Origin: Cupriavidus necator N-1
GTDB lineage: Bacteria > Pseudomonadota > Gammaproteobacteria > Burkholderiales > Burkholderiaceae
DNA: 64,000 nt
Reading direction: 5' to 3'
Assembly: GCF_000219215.1 (NCBI RefSeq)
Contig: NC_015723.1
Location: 2,604,001-2,668,000, forward strand
A program made the position numbers and the translations under genes. Shown piece by piece: positions 54,875-64,000 of this stretch. Numbering within the stretch: the first letter of the stretch is position 1; every line of letters starts with the position of its first letter. A model generated the notes under the pieces. That model worked only from the letters and a program-made list of their open reading frames with translations, was not told the origin of the DNA and made no database searches.

Positions 54875-55810
54875 ATGAAGCCCACGCTGCTGATCCTGAC
54901 CCAGATCGCTACCCACCACCGCGACGCCATTGCCGAACGATTCGAGATCCTCTATGCGCCGGACGCGGAAGGCCGCGCCGCGCAGATCGCCACGCAGGGC
55001 GAACGCATCCGCGCGGTACTGACCATCGGCTCCACCGGCCTGACCGCGGCGGAGATCGACGCGATGCCGGCACTGGAACTGGTGTGTGCGCTGGGCGCGG
55101 GCTTCGAGAATATCGCCGTGGCCCACGCCCGCGCACGCGGCATCGCCGTGGCCAATGGTGCCGGCACCAACGACAGCTGCGTGGCCGACCACGCCTTCGC
55201 GCTGCTGCTGGCGACCGTGCGCGCCGTGCCGCAACTGGACGCGGCCACGCGCGCCGGCACCTGGCGCACCGCGCTGCCGCTGCGGCCCAATGTCTCGGGC
55301 AAGCGGCTGGGGATCGTTGGGCTAGGCACCATCGGCAGGCGTATTGCCCGGCGCGGCGAAGGCTTCGACCTCGAGATCGGCTATCACAACCGCAAGCCGC
55401 GCGAAGACGCGGGGTACCGGTACTTCGACAGCATCGGCGCGCTGGCCGCGTGGGCGGACTACCTGGTGATCGCCACGCCGGGCGGGGCGGGTACGCGGCA
55501 CCTGGTCGATGCAAGCGTGCTGGCGGCGCTGGGGCCGGCCGGGTTCCTCGTCAATATCGCGCGCGGCAGCGTGGTGGATACCGAGGCGCTGGCTTCAGCG
55601 CTGCGCGCCGGCAAGCTTGGCGGGGCTGGGCTGGATGTCTATGAGAGCGAGCCGGCGCCGCCGGTGGTGTTGTTCGACTGTCCTAACGTCGTGCTGACAC
55701 CGCATGTGGCAGGCTGGTCGCCGGAGGCCATCACGGCGTCCGTGATGCAGTTCCTGGAGAATGCGCGGCGGCATTTTGCGGGGGAGGGGGTGTTGACGCC
55801 GGTGGGGTGA
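54875..55810 (+). CDS. D-isomer-specific 2-hydroxyacid dehydrogenase
   Basis: A 311-residue NAD(P)-dependent reductase of the glyoxylate/hydroxypyruvate type. It shows the nucleotide-binding GLGTIGRRIARRG (about 149-161), NIARGSVVDTEAL with the catalytic Arg, DVYESEPAPP with the catalytic Glu, and NVVLTPHVAGWSPEA with the catalytic His. It interconverts a 2-keto acid and a D-2-hydroxy acid. It stands alone; the neighbouring genes do not reveal the substrate. Confidence 0.93.
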   Translation: MKPTLLILTQIATHHRDAIAERFEILYAPDAEGRAAQIATQGERIRAVLTIGSTGLTAAEIDAMPALELVCALGAGFENIAVAHARARGIAVANGAGTNDSCVADHAFALLLATVRAVPQLDAATRAGTWRTALPLRPNVSGKRLGIVGLGTIGRRIARRGEGFDLEIGYHNRKPREDAGYRYFDSIGALAAWADYLVIATPGGAGTRHLVDASVLAALGPAGFLVNIARGSVVDTEALASALRAGKLGGAGLDVYESEPAPPVVLFDCPNVVLTPHVAGWSPEAITASVMQFLENARRHFAGEGVLTPVG

Positions 55811-55934
55811 GGGGCAAGCTTTTGCATTGGCCAACGGTACGCCGTCGCTCTTGGCATGCGTGGGCTGTTTCGCTGGCATAGCCGGCGACCTACTTTCTGT
55901 CCGAGCGACAGCAGCCCAACCAGCAGCTCAAGAC

Positions 55935-57263
55935 CTACCCGGCCCCAAACACCACCCTCACCCGCAACCCTGGCCCCGCATCCTCCAGCACCACCCGCGC
56001 CCCATGCGACTGCGCAATCTCCGCCACGATGGCCAGCCCGAGCCCGCTCCCGCCGGTGGGTGCATCGGCCACCCGATAGAAGCGATCAAACACACGCACA
56101 CGCTCTTCAGCGGGTATCCCCGGCCCGTTGTCGCTGACCACCAGTTCAACGGCACGCCCGTCGGCACTGCGACCCACCAGCACATCGATACGGCTTCCGG
56201 CAGGGATATAAGCCAGCGCGTTATCCAGCAGGTTGGTCAGCAGGATGCGCAACGCATCCACATCGCCCCGCACCACCGCCGGCGATGTGTCCTCGCTGCC
56301 GTCGAGCCCAAGGTCGATATTGCGATCCAGCGCGGCCTGCGCCATGTCCGCGACCACGCTTGCGGCCAGTTGGTGCAGCTCCACCGGTTCGTGCGGAGGA
56401 ATGGCTGCGCCCGGCTCCTGCCGTGCCAGCGTCAACAGCTGGGTGACCAGGTGGGTCAACCGCTCCAGTCCCTGGCGCAGCTTGCCGATCGCTTCGTCAC
56501 GCGCTGCGCCGTTCTCAGCCCGTTCCACCAGCTGTGCCTGCAACTGCAGCGCGGCCAGCGGCGTGCGCAGCGCATGGGCGGCGTCGGCGACGAAGGCGCG
56601 CTGGGTGTCGATGGCGTGCGAGAGCCGCGCCAGCAGCTGGTTCAGCGCGGCGCTCAGCGGAGCGATCTCGTCCGGCATCTGGCGCACGGCCAGCGGCGCC
56701 AGTGTGTTGGCGTCGCGCGCGCGCACCTCGGTGGCGATTTCGCGCAGCGGGCGCAGGCCGCGCCCCACTGCCATCCACACCAGCCAGCCCAGCAACGGCA
56801 GCAGCAACAGCAGCGGCGCCACGGTGCGCAGCGCCATGCGCGCTGCCAGCGTGCGCCGGGCGCTCATCGGCTGCGCGATCTGCACCACGGTCGGCCCGAG
56901 CTGCATGCTGTACAGGCGCCATTCGCCCTGCTGCGTGGTCACATTGGAAAAGCCCAGCTCCGCGCGCGCGGGCAGCGCCGGGTGCGAATGCGACAGGTAC
57001 AGGCTGCGGCCGGAGCCGTCCCAGATATGGATGACCACATCCTCGTCGGCGTGCGCCAGGTCGTCGGGCGCGCCCAGAAAAGGCGGCGCCACCGGGTCGG
57101 CGAACTGGCTGGGCAATGCCGCGGCCATCTGCTTCATCTGGTAGTCGAACAGCGCGTTGGCTTCCTGCCGTGCCTGCCCGTAGATCAGCGCCGTGGCGAC
57201 GGCGATGCCGGCAAGCAGGCCCGCGGCCAGCCACCACAGCAGGGTTCGCTGGATGGAGCGCAT
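55935..57263 (-). CDS. Sensor histidine kinase, probably GtrS-like partner of the glucose cluster
   Basis: A 442-residue membrane kinase. A first span at about 9-29 and a second at 149-167 enclose a periplasmic sensor domain of about 120 residues, followed by a HAMP-like linker. The phosphorylated His230 is in AAHALRTPLAAL. The ATP-binding domain has NLLDNALAY, DNGPGIP and GSGLGLAIV. Its ATG overlaps the response-regulator stop, and it ends the operon zwf-pgl-glk-regulator-kinase. In Pseudomonas a similar pair (GltR/GtrS) next to edd and glk controls glucose catabolism, so a related role is inferred here. Confidence 0.9.
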   Translation of the reverse strand: MRSIQRTLLWWLAAGLLAGIAVATALIYGQARQEANALFDYQMKQMAAALPSQFADPVAPPFLGAPDDLAHADEDVVIHIWDGSGRSLYLSHSHPALPARAELGFSNVTTQQGEWRLYSMQLGPTVVQIAQPMSARRTLAARMALRTVAPLLLLLPLLGWLVWMAVGRGLRPLREIATEVRARDANTLAPLAVRQMPDEIAPLSAALNQLLARLSHAIDTQRAFVADAAHALRTPLAALQLQAQLVERAENGAARDEAIGKLRQGLERLTHLVTQLLTLARQEPGAAIPPHEPVELHQLAASVVADMAQAALDRNIDLGLDGSEDTSPAVVRGDVDALRILLTNLLDNALAYIPAGSRIDVLVGRSADGRAVELVVSDNGPGIPAEERVRVFDRFYRVADAPTGGSGLGLAIVAEIAQSHGARVVLEDAGPGLRVRVVFGAG

Positions 57264-57976
57264 CAGGGGGTGTCTCCTTCGCCTGCGGATGCTGCATCCC
57301 CATCGAGGCGCGGCACCACGTAGCCCACGCCGCGGATATTGCGGATCAGCGCCGCGCCGAACTTCTTGCGCAGCGCGTGGATATAGACCTCGACGGTATT
57401 GCTGCCGACCTCGTCGTCCCAGCCGTACAGCCGCTCCTGCAATTGCGGCACCGACCAGACCTTGCCGGGCCGCGCCATCAACGCGGACAGCAGCGCGAAC
57501 TCGCGCGCCGACAGCCGCACCGGCTCGCCGCGGTGGGTGGCCTCGCGGGTCGTGGGGTTGAGCACGATGTCGCCGTAGCTGACCAGCGGCTCCGCCCGGC
57601 CGGCGGCGCGGCGCGCCAGCGCGTGCATGCGCGCCGCCAGTTCCTGCAGGTCAAAGGGCTTGACCAGGTAATCATCGGCGCCGGCATTGAGCCCCGCGAC
57701 ACGGTCCGCGACGGCATCGTGCGCGGTCAGGATCAGCACCGGCGTCGGCACGCCGCGCGCGCGCAAGGTGCGCAGCACGTCGAGGCCCGGGCGCCGCGGC
57801 AGACCGAGGTCGAGCAGAATCAGGTCATAGCACGCCTGGCCGCCCTGCGCGGTGCTGGCCGCGGCCAGGCCCGCGTCGCCGTCGCGCACCCAGTCGACGG
57901 TAAAGCCTTCCTGGCGCAGCGCCAGCTTGACGCTGTCGCCGATCATGGCGTCGTCTTCCACCAGCAGCACGCGCAT
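57263..57976 (-). CDS. OmpR/PhoB-family response regulator, probably GltR-like
   Basis: A 237-residue regulator: receiver domain 1-120 with acidic residues in LLVEDDAMIG, the phospho-acceptor Asp56 in LILLDLGLP and the conserved Lys in DYLVKPFDL; then a winged helix-turn-helix DNA-binding domain with VRLSAREFALLSALMARPGKVWSVPQLQERLYG and NTVEVYIHALRKKFG. It lies 2 bases downstream of the glk stop and is coupled to the kinase by an ATGA overlap. It is probably the transcription factor for the surrounding glucose genes. Confidence 0.93.
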   Translation of the reverse strand: MRVLLVEDDAMIGDSVKLALRQEGFTVDWVRDGDAGLAAASTAQGGQACYDLILLDLGLPRRPGLDVLRTLRARGVPTPVLILTAHDAVADRVAGLNAGADDYLVKPFDLQELAARMHALARRAAGRAEPLVSYGDIVLNPTTREATHRGEPVRLSAREFALLSALMARPGKVWSVPQLQERLYGWDDEVGSNTVEVYIHALRKKFGAALIRNIRGVGYVVPRLDGDAASAGEGDTP

Positions 57977-57978
57977 GG

Positions 57979-58992
57979 CTATGCGTTCCCGCCGGAACCG
58001 TCAAGCCGCTCGGCCAGTGCGCGCGCCAGTCCCGGCAGCGCGGGGTGGCTGGCGGTGATGACATGGACCGGCACGGCCTCCAGCCAGCCGCGCATGCGGC
58101 CCTTGGCGACGAAGCGTACGGCAAAGGCCGAGGCCTGCAGCGCCGGCACGAAGCGTGGCAGGATGCCGCCGCCCAGGTAGACCCCGCCACGTGCGCCCAG
58201 CACCAGGGCGATGTCGGCCGCAACCGAGCCGAGCAGGCCGAAGAACACCGTCATGGCGCGCTGGCACAGCGGGTCGTGACGCTCGAAGGCGCCGGTGGTG
58301 ACCTGCTCCGGCAGCAGCGGCGCAAGCAAAAGCGTACCCGTTTCTGCGGCCAGCGCGGCATGGATATGCGACAGGCCGCTGCCGCACAGGAGCCGTTCCG
58401 CCGACACCCGGCCGACGTTGCGATGGGCAGCGCGCCAGGCGACCCATTCGTCGTCAGTGTCGGGCATCAGCTCGATATGGCCGCCTTCGCCGGCCAGCGC
58501 CACGGCTGGTCCGCCCGGCGCCGGCACTAGGCCGGAAACGCCCAGCCCGGTGCCCGGCCCGATCAGCGCAAGCGGCGCGGTGCGCACCGCGGTGCCGGCG
58601 CGCACGGGCACCAGCCCGTCGGCAGGCAGATGCGGCAGGGCCAGCGCCAGCGCGGTGAAGTCGTTGATGGCCACCAGGGTCTGCAGCCCGAGCGCGCGCC
58701 GCATGCCGTCGATCGAGAACGACCAGTTGTGGTTGGTCAGCCGGACCTGGTCGCCGGTCACCGGGTTGGCCAGGCCGATCGCCGCGTGGCGCGGCACGGG
58801 CTTGCCCGACGCGGCCAGGCCGTCGAGATATTGGCGCAGGGCCGCTTCGAGCGACGGGAAATCGGCCACCTTCAGCGCGGTCACCGGGCCGATCCGCATT
58901 GGTGCGGTTTCCAGTGCAAAGCGCACGTTGGTGCCGCCCACATCGCCGAGCAGGCGGGGGAAGTCAGCGCAGGAGGATGCAGTGGTGGCCAT
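57979..58992 (-). CDS. glk: Glucokinase
   Basis: A 337-residue ATP-dependent hexokinase-type kinase that phosphorylates glucose at C6. LLGDVGGTNVRFALE forms the phosphate-binding loop, INDFTALALALPHL carries the catalytic Asp, ALIGPGTGLGVSGLVPAPGG and GGHIELMP follow, and GGVYLGGGILPRFVPALQAS is the C-terminal motif. A copy of the 20-bp dispersed repeat (58328-58348) lies inside the coding sequence, where it encodes part of ETGTLLLA. The gene follows pgl by 36 bases and precedes the response regulator by 2 bases. Confidence 0.95.
   Translation of the reverse strand: MATTASSCADFPRLLGDVGGTNVRFALETAPMRIGPVTALKVADFPSLEAALRQYLDGLAASGKPVPRHAAIGLANPVTGDQVRLTNHNWSFSIDGMRRALGLQTLVAINDFTALALALPHLPADGLVPVRAGTAVRTAPLALIGPGTGLGVSGLVPAPGGPAVALAGEGGHIELMPDTDDEWVAWRAAHRNVGRVSAERLLCGSGLSHIHAALAAETGTLLLAPLLPEQVTTGAFERHDPLCQRAMTVFFGLLGSVAADIALVLGARGGVYLGGGILPRFVPALQASAFAVRFVAKGRMRGWLEAVPVHVITASHPALPGLARALAERLDGSGGNA
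58328..58348 (+). repeat. Dispersed repeat, copy 3, inside glk
   Basis: Contains AAAGCGTACCCGTTTCTGCG, the same 20 bases as the intergenic copies, here read antisense through the glk coding strand. Confidence 0.75.
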
Positions 58993-59028
58993 GGCGTCGG
59001 GTATCGCTCCGCTTGGGAATCAGATCTG

Positions 59029-59709
<681 letters not shown>

Positions 59710-59743
59710 GATGGTTTCCTTTGCGATTCTGCGGGCGCATGGC

Positions 59744-61207
59744 TCAGGCTTCCTCGTGCCACAGCCCGCCGTCGCGCGACATCAGCGCCGACGACGCGGC
59801 CGGCCCCCAGGTGCCGGCGGTATAGGGTTTGGGCGGCACGGTGCTGGCTTCCCAGGTGTCGATGATAGGTTCGACCCAGCGCCAGGCCTGCACTTGTTCA
59901 TCACGGCGCACGAACAGGCCCAGCCGGCCGCGGATCACGTCGAGCAGCAGCCGTTCGTAGGCGCCGGCGCGGCGCACCTTGAACGAGTTGGCAAAGTCCA
60001 GGTCGAGCGAGGTCGGCGTCAGCTCCAGCGTGTCGCCGGGCTGCTTGACCAGGCAATACAGGCGGATGCTTTCTTCTGGCTGCAGCTGGATCACCAGCCG
60101 GTTCTGCGGCGACAGCGTCAGCGGCCGCGGGAAGATCGCGTGCGGCACGTCGCGGAAATGGATCACGATCTCGGCCACGCGGGACTGCATGCGCTTGCCG
60201 GTGCGCAGGTAGAACGGCACCCCTTCCCAGCGCCAGTTGGCGATCTCGGCCTTGATCGCGACAAAGGTCTCGGTGCGGCTGTCGGGCGCGATGCCCGCTT
60301 CTTCCAGGTAGCCCGGCACCGGCTTGCCGCCGATGGCACCGGAGCGGTACTGGCCGCGCACGGTCTTCTCGGCCACGTCCTGCGGCGTGATCGGCTTAAG
60401 CGCCTTCAGGATCTTGATCTTCTCGTCGCGGATGGCATCTTCGCTGAGGCTGGCCGGCGGCTCCATCGCCACCATGCACAAGAGCTGCAGCAAGTGGTTC
60501 TGCACCATGTCGCGCAGCGCGCCGGTGCGGTCGTAGAAGTCGCCGCGCGTTTCCACGCCGAGTTCTTCGGCGATGGTGATCTGCACGTCCTGCACCCACT
60601 CGCGCCGCCACAGCGGCTCGAACAGCGCGTTGCCAAAGCGGATCGCCATCAGGTTCTGCACCGACTCCTTGCCGAGGTAATGGTCGATGCGGTAGATCTG
60701 CTCTTCGGCGAAGAACTTCGCCACTGCGGAGTTGATCGCCTCGTTCGATTCGAGGTCATGCCCCAGCGGTTTTTCCAGCACGATGCGCACGTTGGGCGCC
60801 TGGCGCGTGTTCAGGCCGGTGCGTGCCAGCTGCTCGCAGATCGACACGAACAGGTGCGGTGCGGTGGCGAGATAGCACACCACCACTTCAGGCTTGCGTG
60901 CCAGCACCTGCTCCGCCAGCGCATCGAAATGCGCGGGCACGCGTGCGTCGGCCTGCACGTAGACAATGCGCGCGCAGAACTTGTCCCATGACTCGGGCGG
61001 CGCATGGGCCAGCCCGGGGCGCACGGTCTGTTCCAGCGAGGCGAGGTAGTCCGCGGTAGAGAGCGGCAGGCTGCCGGTGGCGAGGATGCGTGCGGCCGGA
61101 TGCAGCAGGCCAGCGTGGTGCGCATCGAACAGGGAAGGCAGCAGCTTGCGCCGCGCCAGGTCGCCGGTGCCGCCGAACAGCACCATGTCGAAATCAGGCA
61201 TGCTCAC
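59744..61207 (-). CDS. zwf: Glucose-6-phosphate 1-dehydrogenase
   Basis: A 487-residue enzyme that oxidises glucose-6-phosphate with NADP(+). [25 protein letters not shown] gives the coenzyme-binding motif, [21 protein letters not shown] the active-site and substrate-binding region with the catalytic His and Lys, and [12 protein letters not shown] the late signature. Start choice: GTG 61207 lies 7 bases after an AGGAG, whereas ATG 61201 would be 13 bases away, so GTG is preferred. It heads the operon zwf-pgl-glk-regulator-kinase and is divergent from edd. Confidence 0.95.
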   Translation of the reverse strand: MSMPDFDMVLFGGTGDLARRKLLPSLFDAHHAGLLHPAARILATGSLPLSTADYLASLEQTVRPGLAHAPPESWDKFCARIVYVQADARVPAHFDALAEQVLARKPEVVVCYLATAPHLFVSICEQLARTGLNTRQAPNVRIVLEKPLGHDLESNEAINSAVAKFFAEEQIYRIDHYLGKESVQNLMAIRFGNALFEPLWRREWVQDVQITIAEELGVETRGDFYDRTGALRDMVQNHLLQLLCMVAMEPPASLSEDAIRDEKIKILKALKPITPQDVAEKTVRGQYRSGAIGGKPVPGYLEEAGIAPDSRTETFVAIKAEIANWRWEGVPFYLRTGKRMQSRVAEIVIHFRDVPHAIFPRPLTLSPQNRLVIQLQPEESIRLYCLVKQPGDTLELTPTSLDLDFANSFKVRRAGAYERLLLDVIRGRLGLFVRRDEQVQAWRWVEPIIDTWEASTVPPKPYTAGTWGPAASSALMSRDGGLWHEEA

Positions 61208-61337
61208 CCTGGGACTCCTTGTGCGGTTGAGGACCCGCCATGGGCGGGTTTGCATGGTGGCAAGTTTACGTGACTCGCCCCGGCTTGGCGAGGCGCAGGC
61301 TGCGGCACATGCCGCGGCAAATGCATGACCCGGGCCC

Positions 61338-61360
61338 AAAGCGTACCCGTTTCTGCGTGC
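61338..61360 (+). repeat. Dispersed repeat, copy 4, in the zwf-edd promoter region
   Basis: AAAGCGTACCCGTTTCTGCG plus TGC, matching copies 1 and 2 over 23 bases. It lies 70-92 bp upstream of the edd start, where a regulatory role is possible. Confidence 0.75.
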
Positions 61361-61429
61361 ATCGGTCAGTGCACCGTGCGGTACGCGGCAAAGTGCGCTA
61401 GGCTGAAAGCTCCCCCGCAGGAGAACCCC

Positions 61430-63277
61430 ATGCCACGTCATCCAGTGCTCGAGCGGGTCACCGCCCGCATCGTCTCCCGCAGCGCCGCCTCGCGCCAGGC
61501 GTACCTTGACCGCACCCGCGCCATGGCCGGGCAGAAGGTCGAACGCGCGCAGCTTTCCTGTACCAACCTGGCCCATGCGGTGGCTGCCATGCCTGACGCC
61601 GCGAAGATTCGTCTGAAGGCCGACGAGCGGCCCAACCTGGCGATCGTCTCGGCCTACAACGACATGCTGTCGGCGCACCAGCCGCTGGCGGCTTTCCCCC
61701 AGTGGCTCAAGGAAGCGGCGCTCGAGGCCGGCGGCACCGCGCAGTTTGCCGGCGGCACGCCCGCGATGTGCGACGGCGTCACGCAGGGCCAGGACGGCAT
61801 GGACCTGTCGCTGTTCTCGCGCGATGTGATTGCGCTGGCCACGGCAGTGGCGCTGTCGCACCAGATGTTCGATGCCGCGCTGTACCTGGGCGTGTGCGAC
61901 AAGATCGTGCCCGGGCTGGTGATGGGCGCGCTGTCGTTCGGCCACCTGCCGGCCGTCTTCGTGCCGGGCGGGCCCATGACCACCGGCATCAGCAACGACG
62001 AAAAGGCGCACACGCGCCAGCTCTACGCCGAAGGCAAGATCGGCCGCAAGGAACTGCTCGAGGCCGAGACCCGCTCCTATCACGGCCCCGGCACCTGCAC
62101 CTTCTACGGCACTGCTAATTCCAACCAGATGCTGATGGAAATGATGGGCCTGCACCTGCCGGGCACGGCCTTCGTCAACCCCAACACGCCGCTGCGTGAG
62201 GCGCTCACGCGCGAGGCCGCGCGCCAGGCGCTGAAGCTGGTGCACGGCGGCGAGCGCTATACGCCGGTGGCCGAGGTGCTGGACGAGCGCGCCTTCGTCA
62301 ACGGCATCGTCGGGCTGCTGGCCACCGGCGGCTCCACCAACCACACGCTGCACCTGATCGCGATGGCGCGCGTGGCCGGCATCGTGCTGGGCTGGGACGA
62401 CTTTGACGAGCTCTCGGCCGTGGTGCCGCTGCTGGCCCGCGTGTACCCGAACGGCAAGGCCGACGTGAACCAGTTCCAGGCCGCCGGCGGGCTGCCCGTG
62501 GTGATCCGCGGGCTGCTGTCGCTGGGCCTGGTGCATGACGACGTGACCACCATCGTCGGCCGCGGGCTGCAGGATTACACGCGCGAACCCGTGCTGCGCG
62601 ACGGCAAGCTGACGTGGATCGACGGCCCGGCCGCGCCGCTCGATGACAGCATCGTGCGTGGCGCCGACGCGCCCTTTGCGCCGGACGGCGGCATCAAGGT
62701 GCTGGACGGCAAGCTGGGCCGCGCGGTGATCAAGACCTCGGCGGTCAAGGCCGAGCACCAGGTGGTGGAGGCACCGGCGATCGTGTTCGAGCATCAGGAC
62801 GATGTGCTGCACGCATTCAAGCGCGGCGAGCTGGAGCGCGACTTCGTTGCGGTGCTGCCGTGGCAGGGCCCGGCCTCGTGCGGCATGCCCGAGTTGCACA
62901 AGCTCACGCCCACGCTGACGGTGCTGCAGGACCGCGGCTTCCATGTGGCGCTGGTAACCGACGGGCGCATGTCGGGCGCGTCGGGCAAGGTGCCGGCAGC
63001 CATCCATGTCTGCCCCGAGGCGCTGCACGGAGGCGCGATCGGGCGCGTGCGCAGCGGCGACATGATGCGCGTGGATGCGCCCGCGGGCGTGCTCGACGTG
63101 CTGGTGCCGGATGACGAATGGCAGGCGCGCGCGCCTGCCCGTCCGGACCTGAGCGCCAATCGCCACGGCGTGGGCCGCGACCTGTTCGCCACCTTCCGCC
63201 GCCATGTCAGCACTGCGGAAAGCGGTGCCTGCACGCTGTTTTCGGACGAGGGCGACGAAAACAATCTGCAGCGCTAG
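61430..63277 (+). CDS. edd: Phosphogluconate dehydratase (Entner-Doudoroff pathway)
   Basis: A 615-residue [4Fe-4S] dehydratase that turns 6-phosphogluconate into 2-keto-3-deoxy-6-phosphogluconate. The family motifs are [39 protein letters not shown], the cluster Cys in [35 protein letters not shown] and the late [22 protein letters not shown] 61430 follows AGGAGA by 5 bases. It is divergent from zwf and the rest of the glucose operon. No KDPG aldolase (eda) gene follows in this window; an MscS gene converges on it. Confidence 0.96.
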   Translation: MPRHPVLERVTARIVSRSAASRQAYLDRTRAMAGQKVERAQLSCTNLAHAVAAMPDAAKIRLKADERPNLAIVSAYNDMLSAHQPLAAFPQWLKEAALEAGGTAQFAGGTPAMCDGVTQGQDGMDLSLFSRDVIALATAVALSHQMFDAALYLGVCDKIVPGLVMGALSFGHLPAVFVPGGPMTTGISNDEKAHTRQLYAEGKIGRKELLEAETRSYHGPGTCTFYGTANSNQMLMEMMGLHLPGTAFVNPNTPLREALTREAARQALKLVHGGERYTPVAEVLDERAFVNGIVGLLATGGSTNHTLHLIAMARVAGIVLGWDDFDELSAVVPLLARVYPNGKADVNQFQAAGGLPVVIRGLLSLGLVHDDVTTIVGRGLQDYTREPVLRDGKLTWIDGPAAPLDDSIVRGADAPFAPDGGIKVLDGKLGRAVIKTSAVKAEHQVVEAPAIVFEHQDDVLHAFKRGELERDFVAVLPWQGPASCGMPELHKLTPTLTVLQDRGFHVALVTDGRMSGASGKVPAAIHVCPEALHGGAIGRVRSGDMMRVDAPAGVLDVLVPDDEWQARAPARPDLSANRHGVGRDLFATFRRHVSTAESGACTLFSDEGDENNLQR

Positions 63278-64000
63278 CCCAGGTGCTGTACCGGCTGGCG
63301 CGGCGCCGCGCCGGTCGGGTGCGGCGCGCCCGCCGCTGGCGCGCTGTCGGCCACCTTCACCGCACCCGGCACCGAAGCGGCGCCCGGCACGTGCAATTCC
63401 TGGATCGGCACCGCCAGCTTGCTGCCGGCCTGTTCCAGCGCGTGCTTGATGCGCTCGTAGAACGCGAAACGCACGTTCCAGTAGTCGTCATTCGAGGTCC
63501 AGTAGCGCACGTTCAGCGTGATGCCCTGCTGCGTGTAGTTGACCACCATGGTCTCGGGCTTGGGGTCGGCCAGCAGGCGCGGCTCGCGCGCGAGCATTGC
63601 GCGCAGCGCTTCCAGGCTGCGCTGCACATCGCTGTCGAAGGTCACCGTGGCTTCGATGTCAGCGCGCCTCGTGGCGTTCTCGCTGTAGTTGGTGATGGCG
63701 CTGCCCCACAGCTTGCCGTTGGGCACGCGCAGGCACACGCCGTCGAAGGTGGTCAACTCAGTCATGAAGAGGCCGGTCTCGCGCACGGTGCCGGCCACCC
63801 CCTGCGCATCGATGTACTGGCCTACGCGGAACGGCCGCAGCAGCACCAGCATGATGCCGGCGGCAATATTCTGCAGGGTGCCCTGCAGCGCCAGCCCGAT
63901 GGCCAGGCCCGCGGCGCCCAGCATGGCGATGATGCTGGCGGTCTGCACCCCGAACTGCGACAGCACCAGCACGATGGTCAGCACGCGCACCATCCATTGC
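63274..64000 (-). CDS. MscS-family mechanosensitive channel, N-terminus outside window
   Basis: The frame is open to the window end, showing the pore helix and soluble domain of a small-conductance mechanosensitive channel: [37 protein letters not shown] is the Gly/Ala-rich pore-lining TM3 and hinge, followed by the beta domain ([35 protein letters not shown]) and a mixed alpha/beta end, then a Pro/Ala-rich tail. It releases solutes on osmotic downshock. The stop overlaps the edd stop region by 4 bases in the converging direction. Confidence 0.92.
   Translation of the reverse strand, partial: QWMVRVLTIVLVLSQFGVQTASIIAMLGAAGLAIGLALQGTLQNIAAGIMLVLLRPFRVGQYIDAQGVAGTVRETGLFMTELTTFDGVCLRVPNGKLWGSAITNYSENATRRADIEATVTFDSDVQRSLEALRAMLAREPRLLADPKPETMVVNYTQQGITLNVRYWTSNDDYWNVRFAFYERIKHALEQAGSKLAVPIQELHVPGAASVPGAVKVADSAPAAGAPHPTGAAPRQPVQHLG

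Noticed and set aside
59744..63205. Very long minus-strand open frame continuing upstream from zwf through the edd region
   Set aside because: It is the antisense of edd in GC-rich DNA; zwf has a clear start and ribosome-binding site at 61207, and the upstream translation has no recognisable domain.

Overview
The window is GC-rich DNA from a betaproteobacterium of the Burkholderiaceae, most likely a Cupriavidus species and probably its second chromosome. The grounds are the protein families: Bug-type solute-binding proteins, a BKACE enzyme, many LysR/AraC/IclR regulators, a Burkholderiales porin, and an Entner-Doudoroff cluster (edd, zwf, pgl, glk plus a two-component pair) arranged as I remember it from C. 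necator chromosome 2. The species call is inference. No rRNA, tRNA or CRISPR array was seen.

Layout. 0-1.8 kb: the end of a fabG-like gene coupled to a CPA2-type antiporter. 1.85-5.0 kb: two insertion sequences side by side, an IS200/IS605 element with intact TnpB but broken TnpA, and an IS4-family (Tn5-like) element whose end supplies the stop codon of the next LysR gene. 5-12 kb: ordinary metabolic genes (SGNH hydrolase, GST, prolyl aminopeptidase, a LysR-controlled RidA/Old Yellow Enzyme pair, a second RidA). 12-19 kb: a zone of gene decay, with a D-threonine-aldolase-like pseudogene, a headless LysR, a quinone-reductase/acyl-CoA-synthetase chimera, a doubly frameshifted DsbA-like gene and an AraC gene cut after about 57 codons. 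The BKACE gene, a DUF1289 gene and a Bug gene in this zone are intact. 19.1-21.06 kb: a complete group II intron lying exactly between a porin stop codon and that porin's terminator. 21-24.4 kb: an operon for an MFS transporter, a serine hydrolase and the porin, with the same 21-bp-spaced operator as the BKACE/AraC intergenic region.

24.4-32.6 kb: argG, a CoA-transferase/Bug/enoyl-CoA hydratase operon with a divergent LysR, a PhnB-like VOC protein behind a paired palindromic operator, slyX, a DUF1439 protein and an EamA transporter. 33-38 kb: a sirtuin coupled to a small Cys-rich protein, two small conserved proteins, a type Vd patatin autotransporter, a candidate small RNA and a fused YeeE remnant. 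38-48.4 kb: an IclR regulator, a PilZ protein, a frameshifted LysR facing a LysE exporter, a 2',3'-cyclic phosphodiesterase, an Ogt/Ada-AlkA alkylation-repair pair, an M16 peptidase, and a hypothetical gene behind a LexA-type box. 48.4-55.8 kb: acyl-CoA dehydrogenase, OPT transporter, a flavin monooxygenase/DUF2783/MarR operon with a palindromic operator, YccF and a hydroxyacid dehydrogenase. 55.9-64 kb: the glucose cluster (zwf-pgl-glk-response regulator-kinase, with divergent edd) and the end of an MscS channel. A 20-bp sequence recurs four times between 54.5 and 61.4 kb.

Most intact genes are scavenging or catabolic modules, each beside its own regulator. Several regulators and enzymes in the first 20 kb are broken, so some operators have lost their neighbouring regulator.
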